Shown here: piece by piece, positions 35,152 through 43,834 of the stretch
Layout of the letters: the number at the start of each line of letters is the position of its first letter
How positions within the stretch are numbered: the stretch's first letter is position 1
Source: Actinacidiphila glaucinigra
Lineage (GTDB): Bacteria > Actinomycetota > Actinomycetes > Streptomycetales > Streptomycetaceae
Assembly: GCF_900188405.1 (NCBI RefSeq)
Contig: NZ_FZOF01000005.1
Location: 124,001-188,000, forward strand
Direction: 5' to 3'
Length of the DNA: 64,000 nucleotides
Notes under the pieces: generated by a model
The model's input: only the letters and a program-made list of their open reading frames with translations
What the model was told of the DNA's origin: nothing
Database searches by the model: none
Translations under genes and position numbers: made by a program

Positions 35152-36480
35152 TCAGCTGCCCGACCCGGGCCCGCGGTCCGGTGCGGAGGCCGCGGCCGGC
35201 ACGGCGTACCGGCCGGTGCCCGCGGCGGACTCACCCGCGGACGCGGGCGCGGCGGGCGCGGCGGGCGCGGACGGCAGCACGACCGCGGGCCTGCGGACGA
35301 CGGCTCCCGAGACGGCCGCGAGCAGCGCGAGCAGGACCACCGCGGCGCCGTACACCATCGCTGTGTCGTGCAGGCCGAAGGACGGAACGGCGAGCCCGGC
35401 CAGCACGGCCGGGACGCTGAGGGCCAGGTAGCTCACGACGTAGACCGACGCGAACAGTTCCGCCCGCTCCGTGGGCCGGGCCAGTGCCGCCAGGGAGCGG
35501 AAGGCGCCCAGGAAGGCGGCGCCGAAGCCGAAGCCCGCGAGCCCGGTCCCGACGAAGAAGAGCGTCGTGGAGGGCCCGGCGAGGGCGAGCAGCGTGAGCC
35601 CGGTCCCCGCGGCGAGCACCGCCGAGCCGCCGGTCATCATCCGCTGCGGCGTCACGTCGCGGACCACCAGGGAGGCGACGGCCGCCACACCGAAGAGGGT
35701 GGTCACGACCAGGCCGCCGACCAGGTGGCTGCCGAGGTGCAGCACCCCGGCGGTCAGGGAGGGGCCGAGCGCGAGGTAGAGCCCGCCCATCGCCCAGGTG
35801 GCGACGAGGCAGGGCGTCGCCGCCAGGAAGGTGCGGCGGGCCTGCGCCGGCACGGCCGCCCGGGGCCGCAGCGAGGCCCAGGCCCCCGGGCGCGGCGAGA
35901 CGGGATCGGGCAGGAACAGCACCAGCGCCGCCAGCACCACGAAAACGGCGGTCAGCACCACGAAGACCAGGCGGGTGGGGGCCGGGGCGTACTCCACCAG
36001 CAGGCCCGCGCCCAGCGCCCCGGCGGCCAGCCCGGTGGCCGGGGCCGCGGTGTTCAGCAGGGAGCCGAGGGGCGAGGTGGGCGAGGGCTGCAGGTCGATC
36101 AGCCCCGCGCTGATGGCCCCGGCGGCCGCGCCCGTCGCCACACCCTGCAGGACGCGGGCGAGGAACAGCGCCCCGACGCCGTCCGCGGCGAGGAAGACGA
36201 CCATGGCCGCGGCCTCGACGACGAGCGCCGCGAGCAGCACCGGCCGCCGGCCGACGTGGTCGGACAGCCCTCCGACGGTGAGCAGCGCCACCAGCAGCGC
36301 GAGCACGTAGACCGCGAAGACCGTGGTGAGCACGATCGGCGAGAAACCCCATTGGTGCTGGTAGACCACGTAGAGCGGGGAGGGCGCGCTGGAGGCGGCC
36401 AGGAAGGCGAGCAGGGTGGCGGCGAGCAACCAGAAGCCGACCGGACGCGGCATCCGCCTCACGGGGCGCTGGGTGTGCAT
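35152..36480 (-). CDS. MFS transporter with extended C-terminal tail
   Basis: 442 residues with about 12 hydrophobic segments; motif A is GLSDHVGRRPVLLAA. It ends with a Pro/Ala-rich cytosolic tail of about 45 residues (SAPAAPAAPASAGESAAG). The substrate cannot be inferred. The ATG at 36480 was preferred over 36531, which lies within the operator region. It is divergent from an ArsR gene, and the TCGAACCGTTCGA site lies between, so that regulator probably controls it. Confidence 0.9.
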   Translation of the reverse strand: MHTQRPVRRMPRPVGFWLLAATLLAFLAASSAPSPLYVVYQHQWGFSPIVLTTVFAVYVLALLVALLTVGGLSDHVGRRPVLLAALVVEAAAMVVFLAADGVGALFLARVLQGVATGAAAGAISAGLIDLQPSPTSPLGSLLNTAAPATGLAAGALGAGLLVEYAPAPTRLVFVVLTAVFVVLAALVLFLPDPVSPRPGAWASLRPRAAVPAQARRTFLAATPCLVATWAMGGLYLALGPSLTAGVLHLGSHLVGGLVVTTLFGVAAVASLVVRDVTPQRMMTGGSAVLAAGTGLTLLALAGPSTTLFFVGTGLAGFGFGAAFLGAFRSLAALARPTERAELFASVYVVSYLALSVPAVLAGLAVPSFGLHDTAMVYGAAVVLLALLAAVSGAVVRRPAVVLPSAPAAPAAPASAGESAAGTGRYAVPAAASAPDRGPGSGS

Positions 36481-36506
36481 ATCGGTTCTCCGAACGGTTC
36501 CAAAAA

Positions 36507-36563
36507 TATCGAACCGTTCGAGGGTAAACACACATCCGCCGATTGTTCAACTATTATCGAACC
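36507..36563. promoter_or_regulatory. ArsR operator region in the divergent promoter
   Basis: TATCGAACC occurs at 36507-36515 and 36555-36563. The first copy is part of the palindrome TCGAACCGTTCGA (36509-36521); a related GAACGGTTC lies at 36492. The second abuts the ArsR ATG and overlaps TATTAT (36552-36557), a good minus-10, so bound regulator would block both promoters. Confidence 0.65.
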
Positions 36564-36911
36564 ATGACTGGAGCCCCCCGGGAGCTGCCGCACCCCGACA
36601 CCGCGGACCTGGTGCTGACCGACGTGCTCTTCGCGCTGAGCGACCCCTCGCGGCTGGATCTGGTGCGCCGCCTGGCCGACCGTCCCCTGGAGGGGTCGGC
36701 CTGCCAGCCCGTGAACGGGGAGATCCCCAAGTCCACGCTCTCCCACCACCTCAAGACGCTCCGCGAGGCCGGGGTCATCCGCAACGACCCGCACGGCCGG
36801 CAGCGCCTGGTCAGCCTGCGCCGCCAGGACCTGGAGAGCCGCTTCCCCGGGTTGATCACCGCCGTCGTCGACGAGCCGGGCGCCGCACCGCCCGGACCGA
36901 TCGACCTCTGA
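36564..36911 (+). CDS. ArsR-family winged-helix regulator
   Basis: 115 residues with the ArsR fold: LFALSDPSRLDLVRRLADRP and the recognition region PKSTLSHHLKTLREAGVIRN, then a winged hairpin (HGRQRLVSLRRQDLE). No Cys-rich metal site (ELCVCDL type) is present, so it probably senses an organic ligand. There is no ribosome binding site: a TATTAT minus-10 lies seven bases before the ATG, suggesting a leaderless mRNA. It is divergent from the MFS gene and converges with the FHA-monooxygenase gene. Confidence 0.9.
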   Translation: MTGAPRELPHPDTADLVLTDVLFALSDPSRLDLVRRLADRPLEGSACQPVNGEIPKSTLSHHLKTLREAGVIRNDPHGRQRLVSLRRQDLESRFPGLITAVVDEPGAAPPGPIDL

Positions 36912-36920
36912 CCCGGCGGC

Positions 36921-38810
36921 TCAGCCGCCCACCGGAGCCGTGCCCGAGGCGGCCCGCGCGTCCTGGTAGAAGATGTCGATGTCGACCTCCTCGCCGCCGA
37001 CGGTGACGGTGTCCCACGGACCGCTGTCCCGCAGGGTGCGCAGCGTCTCGCTCCCGAGGGTCTCCAGACGCTCGCGCAGGACGGAGTCGTCGGGCATCCC
37101 GGCGATGCGCGGGGCCAGTCGTTCCCGGATCGCGCGGAGCTGCTCCATGAGGGCGTCGACGTCGGCCGCACGGTCCGGCTTGCCCGCGGCGGACTCCTCG
37201 ATGCTCGTTGCGATCTTGTCCTTGATCGCCTGGCCCACCCCGTTCTCGTCGGTGGTGATCATCGCGTTCCAGGCGCGGCTCTTGTGCCGGTACTGGAGCA
37301 TCGACATCGCCGCCTCGTGCCGTACGAAGTCCGCGTCGCGCAGCGCCCTGCCGCGCCAGGTGCCGCTCAGTGTCCGGGCGAGCGAGATCGCCGAGGCCAG
37401 GCCGCTGTTCAGACCGCGCCCGGGCCAGAAGTGGATGGCGTTGGCGGCGTCCCCGAGCAGGAACCCGTACGTCCCCGGGCCGGCCGCGGTCGCCGGGTGC
37501 AGGCGCGCCGTGAAGCGCGGGCGCTGCACCATGTCCAGCCGGAAGGCGGTGATCGCGCTCAGGTCCTGCTCGTCGACGTCGAAGAGCGCCAGGCCCTCCT
37601 TGATGCGCTGCCACAGCGCCGAACCCTTGATGAGGGCGGGCAGGAAGAACGTGCTGTGGGTGGAGCAGTGGAAGTCCCCGTGGCCGTCGCGGCTCATCAC
37701 ACAGGGGCGGGAGGCGATGCACTGCTCGAAGACCTGCCGCACGGGGTCGATCCCGACGACCTCCCGCGCCTCGGCGTCGGTCAGCCGCATGTTCAGGAAG
37801 CCCTCGCCGCGCAGGGAGTTGAGGAGGAAGCGGTTCTGCGCGACGGTCAGCAGGACGGTCATCGGGTCGGAGAGCCTCGACTTGACGCGCAGGCCCAGCA
37901 CCACGTCCTGGAGGTGCTCCCCGTCCAGCGAGTAGATGGACGTGTCGGGGGTCCCGAACCTGGCGGCGAAGTGCTCGCGCGTGCGCGACCGGCCGCCCTC
38001 GCAGATCGCCAGGACGTGGTCCCGGGCCACCGCCTCCTTCTGCTCGGCCACGTCGAACCGGGCGGGGACCAGGCGGATGCGGTCGCGCTTGGCGTTCGCC
38101 AGGTCCAGCAGCGTGTCCTCGACGTAGGCGATGCGAATGTTGCGCGGGTTGAAACCGCGGATCGAGTCCGGGCCCGCCGGCCACATCTCGGTGTACGTGC
38201 CCTCCGTGAACAGCCGGGCCTGCACCTCCTCGGGCAGGTTCAGATACTGCCGGCTCTGCACCGTCACGACCTGCTGCCGCCGGACGTTGCCCTGCCCCTC
38301 GTCCTTCCAGACGACGCGGTCCCCCTCCTGCGTCCAGCGGCTGTCGTGGACGGTGATCGAGACCCGCCGGCCCATCAGGTTCTCCAGCAGCAGGGCGAAC
38401 GCCAGGCCCACCGGACCGCCGCCCGCCACCGTCACCTTCAGCACCGGTCCGGGCTCCTCCGGCTCCGCCGGCGGCATCAGCGCCTCCAGCAGGGAGAGGT
38501 CGAGGATGGTCTCCATCGCGTCGGCGGCCTCGAAGCCGAAGGTCTCGTCGCCGATGGCGATCTCGTCCCCCGGCTGCAGCACGTGGGACGTCACGGGCTC
38601 CCCGTTGACCCGCGTCCCGTTGCTGCTCCCCCGGTCGTAGAGAACGAAGCCGTGACCCTCGCGGCGCACCTCCGCGTGCACGCGGGAGACGCTGACGCTG
38701 GCGATCACCACCGTGTTCCCGGCCTTGCGCCCGAACGTGACGGGCTTGTCGCCGATCCCGAACCTCTCCCCTGCCAACGCGCCTCGACGCCCGACTATCT
38801 CAGGAGGCAT
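36921..38810 (-). CDS. FHA domain fused to an FAD-dependent monooxygenase-like protein
   Basis: 629 residues. An N-terminal FHA domain (about 18-95) has the phosphothreonine-binding motifs GRKAGN, SVSRVHAEV and GSSNGTRVNG. From residue 124 follows an FAD-binding oxidoreductase: VTVAGGGPVGLAFALLLENL for the ADP part, and GDAANAIHFWPGRGLNSG near residue 450, the GD motif of aromatic-hydroxylase-type monooxygenases (kynurenine 3-monooxygenase/UbiH class). A helical C-terminal tail ends the protein. The ATG at 38810 has GAGGGA upstream. An FHA domain would tether the enzyme to a Ser/Thr-phosphorylated partner. The true oxidation substrate is unknown. No kinase gene adjoins it. Confidence 0.88.
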   Translation of the reverse strand: MPPEIVGRRGALAGERFGIGDKPVTFGRKAGNTVVIASVSVSRVHAEVRREGHGFVLYDRGSSNGTRVNGEPVTSHVLQPGDEIAIGDETFGFEAADAMETILDLSLLEALMPPAEPEEPGPVLKVTVAGGGPVGLAFALLLENLMGRRVSITVHDSRWTQEGDRVVWKDEGQGNVRRQQVVTVQSRQYLNLPEEVQARLFTEGTYTEMWPAGPDSIRGFNPRNIRIAYVEDTLLDLANAKRDRIRLVPARFDVAEQKEAVARDHVLAICEGGRSRTREHFAARFGTPDTSIYSLDGEHLQDVVLGLRVKSRLSDPMTVLLTVAQNRFLLNSLRGEGFLNMRLTDAEAREVVGIDPVRQVFEQCIASRPCVMSRDGHGDFHCSTHSTFFLPALIKGSALWQRIKEGLALFDVDEQDLSAITAFRLDMVQRPRFTARLHPATAAGPGTYGFLLGDAANAIHFWPGRGLNSGLASAISLARTLSGTWRGRALRDADFVRHEAAMSMLQYRHKSRAWNAMITTDENGVGQAIKDKIATSIEESAAGKPDRAADVDALMEQLRAIRERLAPRIAGMPDDSVLRERLETLGSETLRTLRDSGPWDTVTVGGEEVDIDIFYQDARAASGTAPVGG

Positions 38811-38966
38811 TGGTCCCTCATCTCGTGTCAACGAACCCCGGGGAACGCACGCACAGTCCCTGGCTGCCCAACCCGCCCACCGCGGGAAACACCCCCGGCG
38901 CAACGCGTCGCGGAACCACCCCCCGCACGGCCGCCGGCTACGCCCCCGGAGACCCGGCCGCCTCCG

Positions 38967-39800
38967 TCATCCGGCGGATCGACGGGCCGCGGGCACCCGC
39001 CGCAGGGAGAGGTGCAGCCTGCGCCGTTCACGGTCGACATCGGTCACGACGACGGTGATCCGTTCACCGGTCCTGACGACGTCCTCCGGCGCGTTGACGG
39101 GTGCGTCGGCGAGTTCGCCGAGGTGCACCAGCCCCTGGACACCGTCCGCGACCTCCACGAAGGCACCGAACGGGACGAGCTTGGTGACCCGTCCGCGAAG
39201 CGTCCGGCCCACCGCCGTCCGATCGGCGAACTCCGCGAAGGGGTCCGGCAGGGTCGCCCTCAGCGACAACCGGGCCTCGCCGTTCGTCGTGTCGAACTGG
39301 AGGAACTCGCAGGTGACGCGTTCCCCGACCCGGACGACCTCCGAAGCGTCCTCGAAATGCCGCCAGGAGAGTTGGGGAACGGTGATGAACCCCACGCCGG
39401 GGAAGACCGGGTGGTCCGGGCCGTCGTCCAGCGCCACGAACACCCCGAACCGCTCGATCGACGCGATCGTGCCGGTCATCCGCTCGCCCGGGCGCAGTGA
39501 CGCGAGGAACGACCACAACTCGGGGTGCAGGGTGCCGGCCGTCGACAGCGACACCTGCGCCGCTTCCACGTCTACCGACAGGACCCGGGCGGTGATCCGC
39601 TGCCCGGGTACGACATCAGGACGCCAGATCCAGGACCCGTCCAGTGACCCCACCGTGCCCAGCGGACGCGCCGGAAAGCCGTCCAGGGTCACCGTCACCC
39701 CGCGGTGGGTGGCCTCCACCGCCGTCCCGCCCCAGAGGTCGCCGACGCGGATCCGGTTCAAGAACGCCCTGCATGCCTGGTCGTCCGAAGGTTCACCCAT
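38967..39800 (-). CDS. S1-domain RNA-binding protein
   Basis: 277 residues with about three S1 (OB-fold) repeats: an early divergent one (about 18-85), a middle one (RPGERMTGTIASIERFGVFV) and a well-conserved last one (about 190-258, GRVTKLVPFGAFVEVADGVQ then GLVHLGELAD). It probably binds RNA or ribosomes; it lacks a nuclease domain. Its ATG overlaps the end of the EamA gene by eight bases, so it is translated from the same message. Such small multi-S1 proteins recur in actinobacteria but their role is not established. Confidence 0.9.
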   Translation of the reverse strand: MGEPSDDQACRAFLNRIRVGDLWGGTAVEATHRGVTVTLDGFPARPLGTVGSLDGSWIWRPDVVPGQRITARVLSVDVEAAQVSLSTAGTLHPELWSFLASLRPGERMTGTIASIERFGVFVALDDGPDHPVFPGVGFITVPQLSWRHFEDASEVVRVGERVTCEFLQFDTTNGEARLSLRATLPDPFAEFADRTAVGRTLRGRVTKLVPFGAFVEVADGVQGLVHLGELADAPVNAPEDVVRTGERITVVVTDVDRERRRLHLSLRRVPAARRSAG

Positions 39801-40716
39801 GCGCGACAGTCTCGCCGCCGGGCGGGGCGGTTGGCGAGGCCTTGCGCGTGCCGACCGCGGTCGCGTTCGCGGCGACGATCACGAACGTGGCCGTCCACGC
39901 CGCCGCGTCGAGCCGCTGGTCGAGGACGACCAGGCCGACGAGCGCGGCGAAGACCGGGTTCACGCTCATGAAGACGCCGAAGAAGTGCGGCGGGACCCGG
40001 CGGAGCGTCAGCAGGTCGGACAGGAACGGTACGGCGGAGGAGAGGATCCCGGCGGTGACGGCGCAGGCCAGCGCGGTGACGGTGGGGGGATGCCACCACA
40101 GGGCCAGCGCACCGGCGGGCAGGTACGCCGCGCCGGAGACCGCAGCGGCGGCGGCCGGGCCCTGCAGGCCGGGCAGCCGGCCGCCGACGACGCGGTTGAG
40201 CGCGATGTAGGAGGCCCAGCACGCCGCGGCGAGCAGCGCGAGGCCGATGCCCGGGTAGTCGGTGGAGGGCTCGGGGCGGGTCAGGACGACCACGGCGGCC
40301 GCGACGGCGAGGGCGCACAGCACGTCGGTGCGGCGGCGCGAGCCGATCAGGGCCACCGCCAGCGGCCCGAGGAACTCCAGGGTGACGGCGAGGCCAAGGC
40401 CGATGCGGTCGACGGCGGTGTAGAGGGAGAGGTTCATCGCCGCGAACACCGCCGCCAGGGCCAGGACCGGGCGCCACTGCGCGGCCGTGAAGGACCGCAT
40501 CCGGGGCCGGCCCGCCCCGCACAGAACCGCCGCGGCCACCCACTGGCGGACCGCCACCACGCCCAGCGGCCCGATCACGGGGAACGCCAGCGCGGCGACG
40601 GACGCGCCGACCTGGTTGGACAGGCCGCTGCCCAGCATCAGCGCAACCCCGCCGAGGCGTCCCGCGGCCGGGGCCTGGACGGCCGGCGCGACGTCGCCGG
40701 AGGTCTGCATCGTCAT
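39793..40716 (-). CDS. EamA/DMT-family transporter (RhaT/YdcZ-like exporter)
   Basis: 307 residues with about ten hydrophobic segments and two EamA repeats (VVAVRQWVAAAVLCGAG in the first; ACWASYIALNRVVG in the second). Members export amino acids or other small metabolites. The ATG at 40716 (with a second ATG at 40710) lies 70 bases from the divergent LysR gene, which is its probable regulator. The 3' end overlaps the S1 gene by eight bases. Confidence 0.9.
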   Translation of the reverse strand: MTMQTSGDVAPAVQAPAAGRLGGVALMLGSGLSNQVGASVAALAFPVIGPLGVVAVRQWVAAAVLCGAGRPRMRSFTAAQWRPVLALAAVFAAMNLSLYTAVDRIGLGLAVTLEFLGPLAVALIGSRRRTDVLCALAVAAAVVVLTRPEPSTDYPGIGLALLAAACWASYIALNRVVGGRLPGLQGPAAAAAVSGAAYLPAGALALWWHPPTVTALACAVTAGILSSAVPFLSDLLTLRRVPPHFFGVFMSVNPVFAALVGLVVLDQRLDAAAWTATFVIVAANATAVGTRKASPTAPPGGETVAHG

Positions 40717-40786
40717 GCGGGCCACTGTCCCGCCGCCGGGGGCCATACGCGAAATGCATGCGCCGCACGATCGATACGCTGGACGC

Positions 40787-41701
40787 ATGGACGAGCACCG
40801 CGGAGGGGCCTTCGGGCTCGAGCTCCGGCACCTGCGCTGCCTGGTCGCCATCGTCGACGCGGGAAGCTTCACCGACGCCGCCCTCGACCTCGGCCTCTCC
40901 CAGGCGGCGGTCTCCCGCAACCTGCTGGCCCTGGAGCGCGTCCTCGGCGTGCGGCTGCTGCACCGCACCAGCCGTACGGTCGCCCCCACCACCGCGGGCG
41001 TGCAGGTCCTCGCCCGGGCCCGGGTTTTGCTGGCCGGCGTCGACGAACTCGTCGGAGAGGCCGCCACCGGTCACACGCGCCTGCGCGTCGGCCACGCCTG
41101 GTCCGCCTTCGGCCGGCGCACCACCGAGTTCCAGCGCGTCTGGCGCGACCGCCAACCGGGCGTCGAGCTCCGGCTCATCCGGCACAACACCCCCACCGCC
41201 GGACTCGCCGAGGGCCTGTGCGACCTCGCGGTCGTCCGCGCCCCCGTCGACCTGGACCGCTGGTCCCACGCGCTCGTCGGTCACGAACCCCGCTACGTCG
41301 CCCTCGCCGCGGACGACCCCTGGGCGCGGCGCCGCGGAGTCCGCCTCGCCGAGATCGCCGCCCGCACGCTGGTCGTCGACCGGCGCACCGGCACGACCAG
41401 CCCGGACCTGTGGCCGGAGGACTCCCGGCCCGCCGTCGAGTACACCCACGACATCGACGACTGGCTCGCCGCGATCGCCAGCGGCAGCCGCGTCGGCGTC
41501 ACTCCGCAGTCCACCTCCGCCCAGTACCGCCGCGACGGCATCGTGTACCGCCCGCTGCGCGACGCCGCCCCCGTACCCGTGCACCTCATCTGGCGCCGCC
41601 ACGACCCGCACCCGGCCACGCACGCGGCCGTCGCGCTGGCGATGGAGCTCTACCGGGGTGACGGAGGGACCCGGGACGGGGTCCGTCCACGGCGGCCATG
41701 A
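40787..41701 (+). CDS. LysR-family regulator
   Basis: 304 residues. HTH: FTDAALDLGLSQAAVSRNLL followed by ALERVLGVRLLHRTSRTVAP; the co-inducer domain starts around residue 95. The start is tight to a possible minus-10 (GATACGCT) eight bases upstream with no ribosome binding site, suggesting a leaderless mRNA. Divergence from the EamA exporter with a 70-base intergenic region is the classic LysR-target arrangement. Confidence 0.92.
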   Translation: MDEHRGGAFGLELRHLRCLVAIVDAGSFTDAALDLGLSQAAVSRNLLALERVLGVRLLHRTSRTVAPTTAGVQVLARARVLLAGVDELVGEAATGHTRLRVGHAWSAFGRRTTEFQRVWRDRQPGVELRLIRHNTPTAGLAEGLCDLAVVRAPVDLDRWSHALVGHEPRYVALAADDPWARRRGVRLAEIAARTLVVDRRTGTTSPDLWPEDSRPAVEYTHDIDDWLAAIASGSRVGVTPQSTSAQYRRDGIVYRPLRDAAPVPVHLIWRRHDPHPATHAAVALAMELYRGDGGTRDGVRPRRP

Positions 41702-41958
41702 CCTCTGGCCAGGGGTCCCGTCGCGTCATCCGTTCGGAGCATCGGGGGCGGCGGGGCCGCGGCCCTCGTCGCGACCTCGCGAGGACGGTGTGACCAGGAG
41801 CGCCACGGGCTGCGGCGGTTCACTCGATTTGCGTTCGACGCGGCCGGGAGGACGATAACGGACGGAGCCCGTTTCATCCGGTCCGGTCGGCGGACCAGCT
41901 TCCACCGACCGTTGTTCGCGCCCCCGACGGCGCGACGGCCGCACGGAAGGGAGCAGCC

Positions 41959-42159
41959 GTGTTGATATCCGCCGTGCTCGTGCCGCTCATCATGCTCGCC
42001 GCAGTCCTGGCACCCAACTGGTACCAGGCGTGGAAGGCGTACTGCGAATCGGTAAGGCTGCCCGTGCCCGCTCCGGAGGGCGACGAGGCGGTCGGCGACC
42101 GCCGGAGCCGGTGGCCGGCGGAGCTCGCGCGGCTGCGGAACCGCCGGCCGCAGGACTGA
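41959..42159 (+). CDS. Small membrane protein
   Basis: 66 residues, GTG start behind GGAAGGGAG. Residues 1-20 form one hydrophobic segment (LISAVLVPLIMLAAVLAPNW), followed by a charged cytosolic tail rich in Arg. It stands alone; function unknown. The 257 bases upstream hold no other recognisable feature. Confidence 0.65.
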   Translation: MLISAVLVPLIMLAAVLAPNWYQAWKAYCESVRLPVPAPEGDEAVGDRRSRWPAELARLRNRRPQD

Positions 42160-42290
42160 CGCCCGCCGCCGGCCCCGCCGCCTCGCCCTGGGCGTCGCCG
42201 CCTACCGGCGCATGACGATGTCCGTCCCCATCTGCGCGAGGACGTCCTGGAGTTGCCCGCACGGGGCGAAGCGCGCCGGGCCCGTGACGC

Positions 42291-42812
42291 TCAGGAGCGC
42301 GGGCCGGTGTCCGCGCTCGCGCCGGTCAAGGTGATGGCGAAGTACCTGAGGCGTTCGTCCTGTCCGGCCGGCCGCATGCCGGCCGCGGTCATGACGTGCT
42401 GCGAGGCGATGTTGTCCAGGTCGGTGTCGCCCTTCACACGGGTGACGCCGCGCTCCCGCGCGAACAGCAGCAGTCCGCGCAGGGCTTCGGAGGCGTATCC
42501 GCTGCCGCGCGCCGAGGGGACGAGGCCGTAGCCGATGGTGACGTCGCCGTTGTCGTCCGGGGCGCCGTGGAAGCCGATGCCGCCGATCGTCCGGCCGTCC
42601 TCGCGGCGGCGGATCTCGTAGTTGCCGAACGGCCGGGGATCGCCGGGGCCCGCGAAGGTCTCCAGCAGGCGCCGGGCGGCGAACACATCCCCGTCGCCGG
42701 GGTATCCGGGCGCCCAGCGGGCGGCGTCGTCCGGCTCGCCCGCCAGCACGCGCTCGGCCTCGGCCGCGGTCATCGGATGGAGCACGAGCCGTGCTGTCGC
42801 GAGATCACTCAT
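42291..42812 (-). CDS. GNAT-family acetyltransferase
   Basis: 173 residues of the RimJ/RimL-like GNAT class: RLVLHPMTAAEAERVLAGEP start, acetyl-CoA region VPSARGSGYASEALRGLLLF, and VKGDTDLDNIASQHVMTAAG ending. It would acetylate a protein N-terminus or a small amine. It follows the alpha/beta hydrolase gene by 43 bases on the same strand and is probably cotranscribed. Confidence 0.92.
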   Translation of the reverse strand: MSDLATARLVLHPMTAAEAERVLAGEPDDAARWAPGYPGDGDVFAARRLLETFAGPGDPRPFGNYEIRRREDGRTIGGIGFHGAPDDNGDVTIGYGLVPSARGSGYASEALRGLLLFARERGVTRVKGDTDLDNIASQHVMTAAGMRPAGQDERLRYFAITLTGASADTGPRS

Positions 42813-42855
42813 GGCACGAAGGGATATCAGGCGTGGCGAGCCGGCCGCACCCGGA

Positions 42856-43767
42856 TTATCCGGGCCGTCCGGAGCCGGTCCCCGTGCCGGGCTCGTCGAG
42901 GAAGCCGGCCACGATTCGGTTGAACAGGGCCGGGTTCTCCCGGAACATCAGGTGGCTGCCGCCCTCGGCCGCGGAGAAGACGCGGGCCCGCGCGCCCGGG
43001 ATGAGGGAGGCGACCCACTCGGTGGTCCCGGGCGGGAAGAAGCTCAGCTCACCCCCGATGACGAGGGTGGGGACGTCGATCCGCGGCAGGACGTCCCGCC
43101 AGTCGGACCCGCAGTGGTCCAGGTGCAGCGCGGCGGCGTGCTGCGGCGGGAAGAGGCGGTTCTGCTCCACGAGCCACTCCACCTCCGCGTCCGGGAGCGA
43201 CGGGCCGTGCAGCATGCCGACGATGGCGCGTGAGGTGGCGGCGGCGCTCTCGGGCGTACCCCGCAGCCCGGCGACGATGCCCTCGGACATCTCCGGGGTG
43301 AACACCGCGGAGGGCGGCGCCTCGTCCCCGGCGCCGGCCCGGATCGAGGAGATCACGGGCGGCTGGTCGACCAGGACGAGGCGGGCGATCCGCTCGCCGC
43401 CGAAGAGGTCCCAGTAGGACCACACGACCTGGCAGCCCATGGAGTGGGCGAGCAGGCTGACGTCCCGCAGGGCCAGGGCGTCCAGGACGTTGCGGAGGTC
43501 CATCGCCAGCCGTGCGATCCGGTAGCCGTGGCCGGGTCTGCCCGATCGGCCGTGCCCGCGGTTGTCCGGTGCGATCACGCGACGGCGGCCGCTGCTCAGC
43601 CCGTCGATCTGCGGGCCGAACTCGGCGGCGCTCTGCGCGAAGCCGGGGATGAGGACGAGGGGTTCCCCGGCGCCGGCCTCCGTGTAGTGCAGGCGCACGC
43701 CGTCGTTGGTGACCACCTCGCCCTCGCGGCGTTCCTCGGACGGGAGGCCGGTCGTCACATCGTCCAT
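42856..43767 (-). CDS. Alpha/beta hydrolase
   Basis: 303 residues. Oxyanion region LIPGFAQSA, nucleophile elbow LLAHSMGCQ (Ser), acid region in TLVIGGELSFFPP, and catalytic His in EGGSHLMF near the end. Closest in layout to non-haem haloperoxidase/esterase-type hydrolases; substrate unknown. The ATG at 43767 follows GAGGTGCC; upstream ATGs at 43788 and 43803 give Arg-rich leaders. It is divergent from the threonine synthase-like gene, 67 bases away. Confidence 0.9.
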   Translation of the reverse strand: MDDVTTGLPSEERREGEVVTNDGVRLHYTEAGAGEPLVLIPGFAQSAAEFGPQIDGLSSGRRRVIAPDNRGHGRSGRPGHGYRIARLAMDLRNVLDALALRDVSLLAHSMGCQVVWSYWDLFGGERIARLVLVDQPPVISSIRAGAGDEAPPSAVFTPEMSEGIVAGLRGTPESAAATSRAIVGMLHGPSLPDAEVEWLVEQNRLFPPQHAAALHLDHCGSDWRDVLPRIDVPTLVIGGELSFFPPGTTEWVASLIPGARARVFSAAEGGSHLMFRENPALFNRIVAGFLDEPGTGTGSGRPG

Positions 43768-43834
43768 GGCACCTCGTGCGCCGCGCATGCGACGCCTTTC
43801 CATACTAGGCACCCGGCGAGGTATGAAGGGAATC

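Noticed and set aside
42202..42300. Possible decayed C-terminal fragment on the minus strand (QDVLAQMGTDIVMRR then stop)
   Set aside because: It overlaps the end of the GNAT gene, has no start and is too short to assign to a family with confidence.
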